Shown here in pieces: positions 34,930 to 46,834 of a stretch of DNA of 64,000 nucleotides (positions are counted from its first letter, which is position 1; every line of letters starts with the position of its first letter). Position numbers and translations under genes: made by a program. The stretch lies in contig NC_091942.1 of NCBI RefSeq assembly GCF_041260155.1, positions 16,859,501-16,923,500 of the forward strand, read 5' to 3'. The DNA comes from Ptychodera flava. Its lineage: Eukaryota; Hemichordata; Enteropneusta; Ptychoderidae. The notes beneath the pieces were generated by a model, which was not told where the DNA came from, ran no database searches, and worked only from the letters and a program-made list of their open reading frames with translations.

Positions 34930-36546
34930 ATGGCCGCGCCATTCATTGACAATGGACGCTTAGCTACGTTTGCCGGCCTCACGAGGAAACATGGTGTGAA
35001 GTGTGAATCCATGGAAGGAGTCTCTGTCGAAAAGTATCTACAAGCTATTTCAACGATTACTGGTCCACAGAATATCATCGCTGCTTCCAGAGTTTACGGT
35101 TCAGTTATCGTTTATTTCAATTCCGTTACTTGGGTGGAAAACGTGTGTGTCAATGTTTCGAACTGAACGGTTACTCAATTCAAGTTGAACCTGTTGTAAA
35201 ACAGCGACAAAAGTCATAGTGTCTGGCGTTCCACCTTTTATTCCGAATCATGTTATTGAAACCGAACTTCTTACATTTGGTAAACTTGTCAGTAAAATCA
35301 AAACGATTCCTCTCGGATGCAAGAGCGAACATTTAAAGCATGTAAGATCTTTCCGAAGACAAGCTCTGGTACTGATTGATGCTGACTTTCACGGTAATGG
35401 GAAGGACCTTTGACTGTAGAGTACGAAGGTAAAAGGTACAGAATTTATCTTTCAACGGAAGAAATGAAATGTTTCAAGTGCGGTCAAAAGGGACATGTTC
35501 AGCGTGACTGTCAACAATCACCCCAAAACGAACCATCTGCTACATTGCAAGAAAAGACAATATCACTGTAATTAACAACGGTCAAATTGAAAGAGGTGTC
35601 AAAATTCCGACCAACAACGATGATTCTGCTCAACGTCCGATGGAACCAATCTGTGGTGATTCGTCGACTGTCTCCAATCAGGACAAAGTTGTTCAACAAC
35701 GTGAAAATGAAAACACAACGATGGATGACAATATTGATGGTCACAACGTCGCGGACATTTCTGGTGTAAACGTTATCGATACTCACAATAGCTCGCAACA
35801 GCCCAGTGATGACCATGGTAATGAAGAACAAGAAAGTATGGTTTGTAATAACGAAAATGACATTGTTCAACGTGAACCGTCTTCAAAAGTTGATCCAGAA
35901 ACTGTCTTGAACACTGACGGAACGAACGACAATGGAATTTCAAAGGTAGATGATGTTGTTACTGATGATGAGAGGGTACGAACCCCTCCATCGCCTTTCC
36001 CCCTTCTCCGGACCTGTGTTTTACGCAAGCTTCGGAATCCTCAGTTTCTTCTCCGGCTTGCACTCCATCGCTTGTTCTTTCCGGACTTTCTGATTTCGTT
36101 CCGGATTCTCAAGACATTGCAGACAAGACCAATGCATCGATGAACATGGATATGTCTGCAGATGTTTCTCAGAGCATCTCATTCTCACCGCTTTCTACTC
36201 AAGCATTGCAAGCCAGTCAACAGAAGACAGTTTGAAAGATTCATCGCAAAGAGAGACTGATGACAATGAATCTGTGCTGTCGGACATTTCAGATTCTTCG
36301 TTTTTCCATGATCTATCGACTCAATCGATTGCAGATTCTTGGAAAATACAAAGCACTCAAAGAAGTTATTCAGGATTGTTTTGACTTTCATCCAAATTTG
36401 AAAGAGCTTGCGAAAATGTTGCTGGGATATCGCTCTTCACAGCCTGTGAACAGCGCAACGAGAGCTCGCATCTACAAACTGGTACGTAAAATCAAGGACT
36501 ATATCAGAACTACTGGTAGGTCAACTGCGATTGAGTCTTCTCTTTA
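34930..36546 (+). pseudogene. LINE ORF1 (nucleic-acid-binding protein) with CCHC zinc knuckle, frame-disrupted
   Basis: The start MAAPFIDNGRL at 34930 runs to about 35163. The frame then shifts (SGVPPFIPNHVIETE from about 35219) and shifts again before the zinc knuckle CFKCGQKGHVQRDC (35470-35511; C-x2-C-x4-H-x4-C), typical of LINE ORF1 RNA-binding proteins. A low-complexity Asn/Asp/Gln-rich tail follows (35640-36143), then a last segment at 36260-36547. At least three shifts are present. Confidence 0.75.
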
Positions 36547-36559
36547 ATTCATTTTCGTT

Positions 36560-38926
36560 ATGTGGAAGCATCTCTCATTCCTGTTTACATGCATGGCTCT
36601 GTCCTGTGTAACGCTGAATGTTCGTGGGTGTCGAGACTCGATGAAACGCTTTCAAGTTTTTGATTTTCTCAAGCATACCAACCCGGCTTCTTGTTACCTT
36701 TTACAAGAAACTCACAGTATTCCCAGTGACGAAAAAGTATGGCCTTTGATTTGGAGAGGACGTTGCATTTTGTCACATGGTTCAGCAAACAGTGCAGGTG
36801 TTGCAATATTGTTTTCGCCCTCCTCTACAATTGATATCATTCGCACATCAGAACCAATTCCTGGACATTTACTGCACGTGCAAGCAAACGTTGATGGCAG
36901 CCTAGTCAACATTATTAATGTGTATGGACATACTACCTCCAATGAACGGTTGTGGTGTTTTACCAAGCTGAAAGATTTACTTTCAAGCTCAGATGTTGAC
37001 AGTGTAATTATCCTTGGTGGAGACTTTAATTGTACTCTGAATGAAGAATTGGACAGAATCAATTGTAAGGAGTCTGACATGTGTGCAGTTCGCTATTTTA
37101 CTAATTTAATTCACAAGTACAGGCTTGTTGACAGTTGGCGTCACTATCATGGGGACAGCCGTAATTACACCTGGCACAGAAATGACAAAAAGGCTCGTCT
37201 TGACAGGATTTACATCAACAAGTGGATGAAATCACGCATCACAGTGGCTTCAATTCATCATTCTGCGCTCACGTTTTCTGATCATTCATTGGTAAAGTTA
37301 AGGGTGACACAGAAAGAAGTCAAACACCGCAACCCAATATGGTGTCTCAATACAAGCATCTTGAAGCATGAACTCTATAAAGATATCATTACGCATTTTT
37401 GGTTAAACTGGAGACAGCAACAGAATAAATATTGTGATTTGTGGACATGGTGGGAGATTGGAAAATGGAAAATCAAACTTTTAACTCAGCAGTATTGTGC
37501 TTCAAACCAGTACAATCTGAAATGGGATAAATTGCGATTGGAAAAGGAAATTCGAGAACTTGAGAAAAGTTTACACGAAGATAAAAGTCTCTTGGATGAA
37601 TACCAACAAAAGAAAAGTTCTCTGGCTCAGTTGGTAGACCTGGAGAGCAGAGGTGCAGCAGTACGATCTCGTCATCAATTACTTACTCACAGTGATGTTT
37701 CGAACAGCTTCTTTTTTGCACTTGAACGAGAAAGGGGAAGGTCAAAGCCAATTATACACATGAAACGTGCTGACGGATCAATAACGGAAAATCCCGATGA
37801 AATTCGTGACATTTTTTACAGTTTCTACAAGGATCTTTATTCTGCTGAACATGTTGACGTTGACGCCCAGTCTGCAATTCTCGACAATTTAGTGCAATTG
37901 AACGAGGAAGATCGTGATTACCTTGATGGTGAAATTACTCTTGATGAACTTACTTTTGCTGTTAAGCAACTTTCAACTGACCGTACTCCAGGTATGGATG
38001 GTTTGCCCAATGAATTTTACAAAACATTCTGGTCTATTATTGGTCAAGACCTTCATAAAGTTTTCATTGAATGTTTCCGTAATGATCAGCTTCCTATTTC
38101 TTGTCGGAGAGCAGTGCTAAGTCTTCACCCGAAAGCTGGAGACAACACTTTAGTCAAGAACTGGAGACCCATTAGCTTGTTATGTAGCGACTATAAAATT
38201 GTCACGAAAGCTCTCTCAATTCGTTTACGTAATGTTCTTTCAAAAATAATTCATGTTGATCAGTCCTGCTCTATTCCAAATCGTCACATATTTGATAATG
38301 TGAATTTATTGCAAGATAGTATTTTCTATGCCAATGATACAAACTCACCTCTGGGTATTGTTGCTCTAGACCAGGAAAAGGCTTTTGACCGTGTCAGTCA
38401 TGATTACCTTTTTAAAACTTTGTGTTCTTTTGGTTTTGGCCCCCGCTTTATTAATTACATTAAAACTCTCTACACAGATATTCAGTCAGTAATAAAGATA
38501 AATAGTTCCATTACCTCTCCAATTTCAATTAATCGTGGGATTCGTCAAGGTTGCTCTCTTTCTGGTCAACTTTATGTGATTGCCTTAGAACCATTTTTAG
38601 ATAAAATTAGGAATAGCAGTAACATAAGGGGATTGATTATACCAGAAGCTCCTAGTCCTACATGCCTTTCTGCGTATGCCGACGATGTTGAAGCTTTTAT
38701 TACTCGAGATGAAGATTTTAGTAACTTAAAGTCCACTCTTAAGTTATATGAAAATGCATCTAATGCAAAAGTTAACCTCAAGAAATCTGAAGGTCTCTGG
38801 GCTGGTAGTTGGCGTAATCGTACTGACACGCCATTAAATATCAAATGGAACTCAACAGGGTTAAACTGCTCGGTGTGTATGTTGGTAACTCAAATAATTA
38901 TTGTCAGAGAAATTGGTCTGAATTAG
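36560..38926 (+). CDS. LINE ORF2: endonuclease plus reverse transcriptase (788 open codons)
   Basis: ORF2 nicks target DNA and copies the LINE RNA into it. Residues 1-260 form the APE-type endonuclease: LNVRG (about 19-23), LLQETHS (47-53), the GGDFNCTLN motif (about 153-161) and a catalytic SDH in TFSDHSLVKL (about 239). Residues 330-400 are a charged linker. The RT core follows from about 460 to 740: GMDGLPNEFY, WRPISLLCSDYK, LDQEKAFDRVSH (first Asp), IRQGCSLSGQLY and the AYADDVEAF catalytic motif (YADD). The start is the ATG at 36560. The frame ends at 38926, but the C-terminal domain continues in other frames at 38845-39186, 39162-40259 and 40244-40453, so two or three small shifts separate it from the full ~1,300-residue protein. 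The last part carries a CCHC-like motif, CSLCNDIDSLLHTFLEC. Confidence 0.92.
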   Translation: MWKHLSFLFTCMALSCVTLNVRGCRDSMKRFQVFDFLKHTNPASCYLLQETHSIPSDEKVWPLIWRGRCILSHGSANSAGVAILFSPSSTIDIIRTSEPIPGHLLHVQANVDGSLVNIINVYGHTTSNERLWCFTKLKDLLSSSDVDSVIILGGDFNCTLNEELDRINCKESDMCAVRYFTNLIHKYRLVDSWRHYHGDSRNYTWHRNDKKARLDRIYINKWMKSRITVASIHHSALTFSDHSLVKLRVTQKEVKHRNPIWCLNTSILKHELYKDIITHFWLNWRQQQNKYCDLWTWWEIGKWKIKLLTQQYCASNQYNLKWDKLRLEKEIRELEKSLHEDKSLLDEYQQKKSSLAQLVDLESRGAAVRSRHQLLTHSDVSNSFFFALERERGRSKPIIHMKRADGSITENPDEIRDIFYSFYKDLYSAEHVDVDAQSAILDNLVQLNEEDRDYLDGEITLDELTFAVKQLSTDRTPGMDGLPNEFYKTFWSIIGQDLHKVFIECFRNDQLPISCRRAVLSLHPKAGDNTLVKNWRPISLLCSDYKIVTKALSIRLRNVLSKIIHVDQSCSIPNRHIFDNVNLLQDSIFYANDTNSPLGIVALDQEKAFDRVSHDYLFKTLCSFGFGPRFINYIKTLYTDIQSVIKINSSITSPISINRGIRQGCSLSGQLYVIALEPFLDKIRNSSNIRGLIIPEAPSPTCLSAYADDVEAFITRDEDFSNLKSTLKLYENASNAKVNLKKSEGLWAGSWRNRTDTPLNIKWNSTGLNCSVCMLVTQIIIVREIGLN

Positions 38927-40712
38927 TGAACATCACTGTTAACAAGGTGAAATTTTGGTCGTCTTTTGCACCTGGCATGTCTTACAGAGGTCGTGTTTTA
39001 GTCATTAATCAGCTCATTGCATCAAAATTACTTCACAGATTGACTTGTACAACTCCCGATGTTCAAAACTTTTTCTTACCTTCAAACCCTTTTTCTGAGA
39101 TTTTTCTGGCAAGGACGTCATTGGATTCCTTCAGAAACACTGTATTTACCTCTCATTCAAGGTGGCCAAGGCCTTATTCATCTTAAAACTCGTTGTATTT
39201 CTTTACGTCTCAGTTACATTCAAAGTATTTGTATCAGGATGTTCATCATCCGTCGTATTATTTCACAGATTTTATTTTAGAAGAGTTGGTGGTCTGAATT
39301 ATGACAAACAGTTACTTCTCACGACTGACATTGATTTTGGTAATACTGCTATTCCTGCTTTTCATCGTGATTTATTACATTGTTGGAATTCTGTTGACAA
39401 AATTCGTAAAGGAATCCCACTGAGTGTTCCTGACATTCTTAAAGAGCCTCTTTTTCAAAACCCACTCATTATGCATCCCGTTCATAAGTCTCCTTTTACT
39501 GTACCAGCCTTTGTCAACGCTCAAGTTACCACTATAGGTGATCTTTTCAATACTGTGGAAAATCGTTGGTTAACTTCTTCAGATTTGTGTGATAGAGTTG
39601 CGATTCATTCACAGCGTATTATTTCTATGTCTTTACAATGCGTTTACAAGGCTATTCCTATTCGTTTGAAATCCGTCATTGAAAATCATTTTTGTAACAA
39701 CAATCCAAACAATGCGCCAGATACTGTGTATTCTTTTCAGCTGCAACATTCTACAGAGCACAATTATTTTCTGTGTAAAATAGAAAAAGGTGCAATTTAC
39801 AAGTACTTGATAATGGCTCATCATTATGCATGTTTACCAGACAGATTAGACACCATCTGGAGGGACATTTTGAGCATTCCACATTCCATCAAACCAAACT
39901 TTGTTTCATGTTATTGTGATCTCATCATAAAGAAAGAAGGGGATTTACAATGGCGCATTATGCACGGAGCCTATCAAACTAGTTCTTTTTTGTTCCGTGC
40001 TGGTTTTCGTTCAGATGCAAACTGTTCTCTCTGTAATGACATTGATTCACTTTTACATACTTTCCTTGAGTGTCCAAACATTCAACCGCTTCTAGGTGTC
40101 ATTTCCACTATAACATCTCGTTTAGTTTTACCTGGGCAAGCTGTAAACATTGCATGGTTTTTCATTAATCCTCCTGTTAAAAACTCTGTATTTATTCATA
40201 GACGTGCAATGTCTCTTTTTATTTACCTATCTACAATGGCTAAGTGTGTATACATTTAGCAAGAAGAAATGTGTTTAGAAACCAGGGTCCTGTTGATCCT
40301 TTGGACATATTTAAAAGCAAGATTTTCACCAGATTGAGACTTGAATTTGAATATCATCGTCTCAATGAAAATTTACATTCTTTTAATATTACATGGGCTT
40401 TTGATGATATTCTTTGTGACACAAATGATGGTCAACTCAATTTTCACATTTAAGATATTTCCCTGCTTTTGTGCATCGCCAGGTTGTGTCATCTTTGAAA
40501 TATTATGTGATAGGTTTAAGATATGTCTTTCTTGCTGACATTTACTGTTGTCATTCATGACGTGTTCTGTTCAATGCCGACCAGCACTTTATAGTGATTT
40601 TCTTTTATTTGTATCTTATATTTCCTTTGGTTCCTTGAAATGTAAAAATTTCTCTTTACAGTTTTAGTATGTAGGGACCTATGTGAAATAAAGATATTTG
40701 AAAAACTAAAAA

Positions 40713-40770
40713 AACTACTACTACTACTACAACAACAACATCAACTACTACTACTACTACTACTACTACT
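40713..40770. repeat. (ACT)n/(ACA)n tract after the full LINE
   Basis: ACT units with a short ACA interruption, then ten more ACT units. The ACT-ACA-ACT order mirrors the tract at 33679-33716. Confidence 0.85.
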
Positions 40771-41222
40771 CATGTTATCAATATCATCATAATTTTAAAT
40801 TATTTATATTTTATTCACCCACTTTTAAAAATTCATCTTCAGTCCATAGAAAGCAATGAAAGACGCTAAAGCTGTACCCACAGGGTATTGCAAACGACAT
40901 TTCTCTAGAAGTTATGATGAATAAATGTCGTGTATCAAAAATGTTCTACAATACAATTCTTCCCTGTGTCATTTGTGTTTATTATTTATTTATTCACAAT
41001 AAAGGATTACCCATTTACAAGCACAAATCGGGGAGATGACCCAATAAGGTTGTAATCTTCCGTGGGGTCCTTTAAACAATAACAGCAAAAAATTAAAGTT
41101 AAAGTCTATATAAACAGGACTTAAAAAAATACAACTGCGAAAAAAGCAACATAAAAAGTTATTTTTCTACATTTGCCAGGATAAAAGTTTTTAATTGCCT
41201 TTTAAAAACATTAAGATTAGTG

Positions 41223-43186
41223 CTATCTTATAGTGTCTGGTAATGAATTCCAGTGTTCTGCAGCACGCATAGCAAACGTTCTCTGTCCACTTGCAGTGCG
41301 GAATTTCGAAATTAGCAATTTTAAAGTGGAAGGTGCACGTGTGTGATAATCATGAACAGTTCTGAGTGGAACGATTGCTTCTGTAGGATAAGGTGGCGCT
41401 AAATTCATGATACATTTATATGTTAAAATACAGGTAAAATAAAAAATACGTTGCTTGATAGATAAAACATCAGCCAGCTCAAAAAGGAGATCAGTTGAAG
41501 TCATAAAATCAACGTCAAGAAGAACTCTAAGCGCTCTCTTCTGTAATTTGTACACTCTGTCAATATTCTTGGCAGTCGTATTTCCCCATACAACACAGCA
41601 ATAGTCTAAGGCTGATTGTATCAAACCGAAGTACAAAGTTTTTCTGAGGTGGAGCGGAATGAATTTGTACAAACGTCGAAATAGGCCTATTCTCTTACTC
41701 AATGAAATGCAGACCTTATTAAAATGGTTATCCCAAGACGTTACATTGTCTAAAGTTACTCCCAAGATATTTTTAAAAGGAACACAAGATATTTGATGTT
41801 CATTAATCGATATATCGAGAGCGTTCTCCAGTGTCTCAGCATTGTATAGTTTTTGCCGAGAGCCAACCAGCATTACGTTTGTTTTACGTTCGCTGATAAC
41901 CATGCCATTGACCTTTACCCAATTGGAAATAGGAGTAACTTCATTTTTAAGTGAACGATTTACATGAGGCTCCCGTCGTTAGAAGTGTCTGATCGTCAGC
42001 ATACATATCAAGATTTGAATTTGTAAAGAGAGTGGCAAGTCATTCATAAAGATTGTGAAAAGAAGAGGACCTAAAATGGATCCTTGTGGAACACCTATAC
42101 TTATATTTTCCATATCTGAGAGTTTGCCCATGTGGCAAACAATGAGAGCGGTCTGATAAATATGAATTGAACCAATTTCTTACATCTCTATGTAAACCAT
42201 ATGATTTTTGAACTAAGATATATCGTGATCTACAAGATCGAAAGCTTTAGAAAGATCCAGGAACATTATACAAGAGAGGCGTCCTGCGTCTATTGATCAC
42301 AAATACGGAGAAGGGCAGTTTGGCAAGAATGATTCTTTCTGAATCCTGACTGCTTGTCGTAAGAAGGTCTCTATCAGACAAAAAAATCATATAACTTATT
42401 GTGTACATGATTTTTAATCACTTTTGATACAGCTGGTAAGACTGAAATGGGCCTATAATTTGACATCTCGATCACATTACCGTTACCCTTATATATAGGA
42501 GTTAGACGGGCACATTTAAAAGTGGATGGAAAGACTGCATTGTCAATACTAGCATTCAACACATTTGAAAGGGATAGGGAAATAATAGAGTCACCATAAC
42601 GCAATCACTTTGCATTGATATTATCAGTTCCTGTCGATTGAGCATCTAATAACATTTTTGTGACAAAGTCTTCAGACATATGTGGTATACGGAATGAATT
42701 TTCAGGGACTTTATCTCTCAGAGTATCAGCTAAAGAAGAAAAATTGATGTTCTTATCTGTTGAAACGTTAAGTGTTTTTGAAATATTCACGAAATGGTGA
42801 TTGAAGGCATTTGCAATAGCAGAGGGGTCTGTGATCATAGCAGTGTTAACAACTATAGAGATATTTTTATGTTCCACTGGTTTTATTATGTTATTGTAAA
42901 TATTCCAAACTGCCGTTGGGGTTGAGCCTTTGCTTGAAAGTTCTTGAATAAAATAAGCCGTCTTTGTTTTGTTGATTAGATGGACAACTTTGTTCCTTTC
43001 CAGTCTGTAATCGGCAAGTTTGCTGGCATCACGTTTCGAGAGCTTCAAAAGGGTATCCCTTTTACGCATAGCATTTAGTACATCTTTGTTCATCCAACCC
43101 GGTTGTCTAAACTGTTTAACACGTTTTTCGACAAATTGGGCGTGTAAGTCAGAAATTCTATTGAAAGTCACGGCCCAATCTCTCAT
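41223..43186 (-). pseudogene. CR1-like reverse transcriptase and post-RT domain
   Basis: The linker (43186-42605) leads into RT blocks 1-2 (42604-42374, IYKGNGNVIEMSNYRPISV), a broken middle (42373-41910) with recognisable pieces SYGLHRDVRNWFNSYLSDR and MYADDQTL, then a long open C-terminal segment of 226 codons (41903-41223) with LGVTLDNVTSWDNH, CCVVWGNT and YHTRAP. The open tail contrasts with the heavily broken centre. Confidence 0.85.
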
Positions 43187-43641
43187 AGCAACATTGACAT
43201 TACTAGCAAAGTCAATTAGACCCCATGGAGCTGAGATAAGATCGCGTAGAAAAGTTGAAAATGGGCAAAGAAGCGAGTTTTACCACAGTATGATTAGACA
43301 TACGGACGTAATTACACTTTCTTTTCCTGATGACTATGATTGGATAATGATCTAACATACCAGTTTTTGGGGTGACAACCTTAGAAATATTTTCGTCATT
43401 TGAGACATAGATGTGGTCAATGCATGTTTTTGAGACAGGCCTTGTAGGTTCGGTAATGAGTTGATATAAATTCAAGTTACAAAGAGACTGATAGAGGTAG
43501 TGTTTTTTGCAGCAGGAGATAGAACGTCGATATTAAAATCGCCTAAAATGTAAAGTTCTTTGCCAGAGACAAAGCCACATTCAAAATCTTCTTCAATCTG
43601 AACATCGATACTATGAGGAGTAATTGGTGGTCTGTAAATAC

Positions 43642-45268
43642 CAGGGGTTTCATTAAGTTTGAAGTAGGGGCTAGAATGGAAAAGTACGCGGCTTGCAGCT
43701 GCCATGACCACAAAGCGGTCGTAGTCGGGGGAGGGTCCGGGAGGGGGTGTTCCCCCTCCGGCCGAAGGCCGGAAACCCTGAAAAATGAGCTAAAATTCAC
43801 TTTTTACAGCTTACAGTCACTTGAATTTCTAGTATTTTCAGGAGAATTGTCAGCAGTGTTCCAGGGCAATTTGTGTTCATATCATAAAAGCCATTTTCCT
43901 GGGAGATTAGGCCTAAATATGATAATTCATAATTAAAAATGATAAAATATGGTAATGTTGACGATAATTTGAACAAAGAAAACAAGTCTTTAGAGCCTCT
44001 ATGCTTTTAGGAGGTAAACTATAATAATTCACTATTATTAATGATATAAATTTGATATGTAGATGATATTATACAGTGTTACATCTAGATAGGTTATAGG
44101 GGATTCCCCTCTGTCGAAATGTTGGCACCCCCAATTACTTTGTCAAGGGGACCATCCCCCCCTCCACTTCCATGAAATGGTGCCAGTCACACCTTAGAGG
44201 TACAAGTAGAACACATGAACTGGTGAAATGCCCCGAAATTTTCTGGTAAAGGGGGAAAATCCCCCTTGTTGATGCCATTGTGGATGAAACACTCATAATG
44301 TTATGCTTTAAATTAAAAACCCTGATGTTTGGTATGGAAATCTGTAGATGTAGAACATTGATACCACTGGAGAGGTAAAAATTTATATAACGAATAATGA
44401 TAAAAAATGACAAACATTACCATATTTCGCAAATAGAATCAAAGATCCTCAAGGTTATTTGACTATATGGGTATGCAAAGTAAGAACCTTGATATAGGAT
44501 ATGAAAATTTGTACGTTCAGAAGCGCACATTTGGATTTAACCTGACGATCGCTTTAGAATTTAGAGGTCTGATCGTATTGTAACCATTCTGGGCGTCGTT
44601 CCTATTGGCGTCGATAGACCGAAGAGCAGTACATATCATACGTCCAGCTGGTTATACTCCTTCACAATTACACCTACCGCAGCGCAACGCACATCGGCTT
44701 ACTAAATTCCAACTGTAATCGGAAAGTTTTTCGTGAGAAAAAAATCAGGCCATTGCCTTTGAAAACAGTTTATTTAAATCCACGTAATTATCCTTCTCTT
44801 GTTTCTTGGTCCACTTCAAAACCGAGGATCGTACAGCGAAGCTTGACCTTGCGATCGCTTCCGTCTTCATTTGTTCATCGACCATTTTGAGTTGAGCTAA
44901 CGACGGCCGACAGGTGTAGTATGCACGTTTTCATTAGCGTATATAAAGGTCACCAAATAGGAATCAGCAATTCAGGTAGCCAATAGAAGCGTCAATTGCA
45001 ATTCCGATTTTTATTGAGGCAGTATACGCAAGACCGTGCTGCATCGTAGTACAAGGCGATTGTAGTAGTCGCTCGTCTTCTAAATTTTATTTCACATAAA
45101 AGCCGTTGAAAAGTTTGATTACACAGCTTGTGAAACTTGTCCATATCATTTCAGAAGGTAAAAAATATTTTAGCTATGAAAGAGTTCAATTTTCAAAAAA
45201 AGTAGCCGGCGAAATCGTGAGAGTAACCGGTCAATTTCGCCGGCTGCCGGCTCTTAATGAAACCCCTG
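43642..45268. mobile_element. Non-autonomous TIR element (1.63 kb) inside the CR1-like LINE
   Basis: The 16 bp perfect terminal inverted repeat is CAGGGGTTTCATTAAG (43642-43657 and, inverted, 45253-45268). Flush flanks are AATAC (43637-43641) and CATAC (45269-45273): a 5 bp duplication with one mismatch. Removing it joins the LINE endonuclease between SFLVAG and IYRPP in a sensible order, so the boundaries are independently supported. The CAGGGG start is hAT-like, but the flanks do not show 8 bp. There is no transposase frame. It carries a short hairpin (CCGGCCGAAGGCCGG, about 43757). Confidence 0.85.
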
Positions 45269-46834
45269 CATACCAGCGACTAAAAAAGAAGTGCATTTAA
45301 GTGGTTTGATTTCCAGCCACATACTTTCCAAATCATCAGATTCTAAATCATGTCTTCTTGTGTAAACCACATTTGGTGTAATATAGGCCAGTAGACCTCC
45401 TCTGAGTTCTCCGTTTCTATCTTTCCTTTCAGTTAAAAACCCAGGAATAGAAAAATCAACAGATGAGTTATAATGGTCAAGAAAAGCTTCGGCTAAAAAC
45501 ATAATATCTATTGAGGTAGTCGAGTCAAAATTCAGATAGTGTGTGATCTGATCAAGTTTGTTAGATAAATGCTGAATGTTCCAGTATCCTATTTCAAACC
45601 ATTTGGAAGCTTAGTCTTTGGCGTAATTACATTGGGAGCGCCAGCGGCTGTTAGACTGTACCTTTCTTGCCTTGATTCTAATCTCCGCGGTGGCGATAGG
45701 TGCAGCGCAGAGCCTTATGTCACGGGAAACCGCATAACCAACAGTAGATTGCAGTACCATGTCTACATACCCTTTGAACATGGCCGTCTTCACCACAAAA
45801 ACTGCACCTTATTTCTCGTTGTTTCAGTTGTTGAGGATGTCGATGTCCATCAGAGTTGAGCCTATTATAGTAATGGTTACCCTACTTCTTGTTGTGTGCA
45901 TATTTCGTTGAAAATCCTTTTCTTTGGTTTGGTTTTCTCTTGATATAACAATAGTTGGTCAGGTTGGCATTTGAGACGAATCTGTCGCACCCTGTATAAG
46001 TGAGGTGTAACTCCATCACGTAGAAGTAGAGATGTGTCGACTGTACCACCATTGTACCGAAAGTTAATGCCATTGTCCACAAACGTAGAAAAGTCTTCTG
46101 TTTCTTACAGGGGAGACATTTCTCGGTTGACGTGGTCAATTTTCGAGAAAAGGCTTGGGTCAGAGTCGTCAATTCTTGGGCAAATACTAAGAACTAAAGG
46201 GGCAAGTAATTTATTAGCTTTATCTAAAAGCAAATTGACTAACTTGATAAAAACTCAATGGCAAACAAAGGGATATGATAGTCATCTTGCAATGGTGCAT
46301 TTTATTTAGGTTTGTTGTTTGTTTTGTTTATTTATTAACGTATCCTATGTAGACTTTGAGCTTAAGATAAAGGTTATGAATAACTTTGTGGAGAGTAGTT
46401 TGAAGTAACGAGAGAGCGATAGAAAAAGGGAGAGAGAAAGAAACATGTACAGAGAGACAGACAAACAGACAGACAGATCGACAAATAGAGATAGAACAAA
46501 GTCCACACCCTTAGTCTTGCTGTAATAATTTGATACTATGATGCTGATATGGCCGGCCTCGGAAGACATTTAGGGTCACAAGATCGATAACCTCAAATTG
46601 AGGTCATACCTCTCACGCCGAGCCCCCATTACGCCATTAATTCTTTAATAACTCTTGCACTTAATTTCCATTTTCCTTTTCAGAAATTTCAAACTCAAAC
46701 TAGTCATATCATCGATTAATACCCGATGCACAAACTTCTAATATAGGTTTTAATTCAAAAATCTACAGAGCTTTCTCCTTTATATTTATTTCTTGAAAGC
46801 TCTCTTTAATTCTTGATTTATTTTGACAGTCAAC

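Larger units (their letters stand above)
34722..40709 (+). mobile_element. Near full-length Tx1/L1-like LINE, ~6.0 kb, in an (ACT)n microsatellite
   Basis: Two-ORF LINE: 5' UTR from 34722, ORF1 with a CCHC knuckle (about 34930-36545), ORF2 with apurinic endonuclease and reverse transcriptase (36560 to about 40453), and a 3' UTR ending GAAATAAAGATATTTG and A-rich sequence, then (ACT)n. It is flanked on both sides by (ACT)n (34684-34721 and 40713-40770). The endonuclease start LNVRG, the LLQETHS motif and the RT block order place it in the L1/Tx1 group. A few frame breaks show it is not currently intact. There is no ordinary target duplication because the target is itself repetitive. Confidence 0.93.
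40976..46310 (-). mobile_element. CR1-like LINE with SGNH-esterase ORF1 remains, interrupted and decayed
   Basis: Read on the minus strand. 5'-truncated ORF1 (about 46310-45880): PRIDDSDPSLFSKIDHVN and LLLRDGVHLTYTGCDRF in neighbouring frames, which is the C-terminal half of an SGNH hydrolase. Endonuclease start (45590-45270): YWNIQHLSNKL, FLAEAFLD, GFLTERKDR, DLESMWLEIKP. A 1.63 kb DNA element interrupts at 43642-45268. Endonuclease end: YRPP, YILGDFNID, and a catalytic HY for DH in GMLDHYPI. RT: CARLTPIYKGN, YRPISVLPAVSK, MYADDQTL (YADD at 42003-41992). The post-RT domain (41903-41223) ends HWNSLPDTIR. The 3' end has TTATTGTGAATAAATAAATA at about 41000-40981. An esterase in ORF1 is a known trait of CR1-group LINEs. 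Many frame breaks are present. Confidence 0.85.

Noticed and set aside
36712-37080. 122-codon minus-strand frame
   Set aside because: Antisense shadow of the LINE endonuclease, whose motifs are clear on the plus strand.
45106-45300. Plus-strand frame at the right end of the element in the CR1-like LINE
   Set aside because: Crosses the element boundary into LINE antisense sequence, so it cannot be a real gene.
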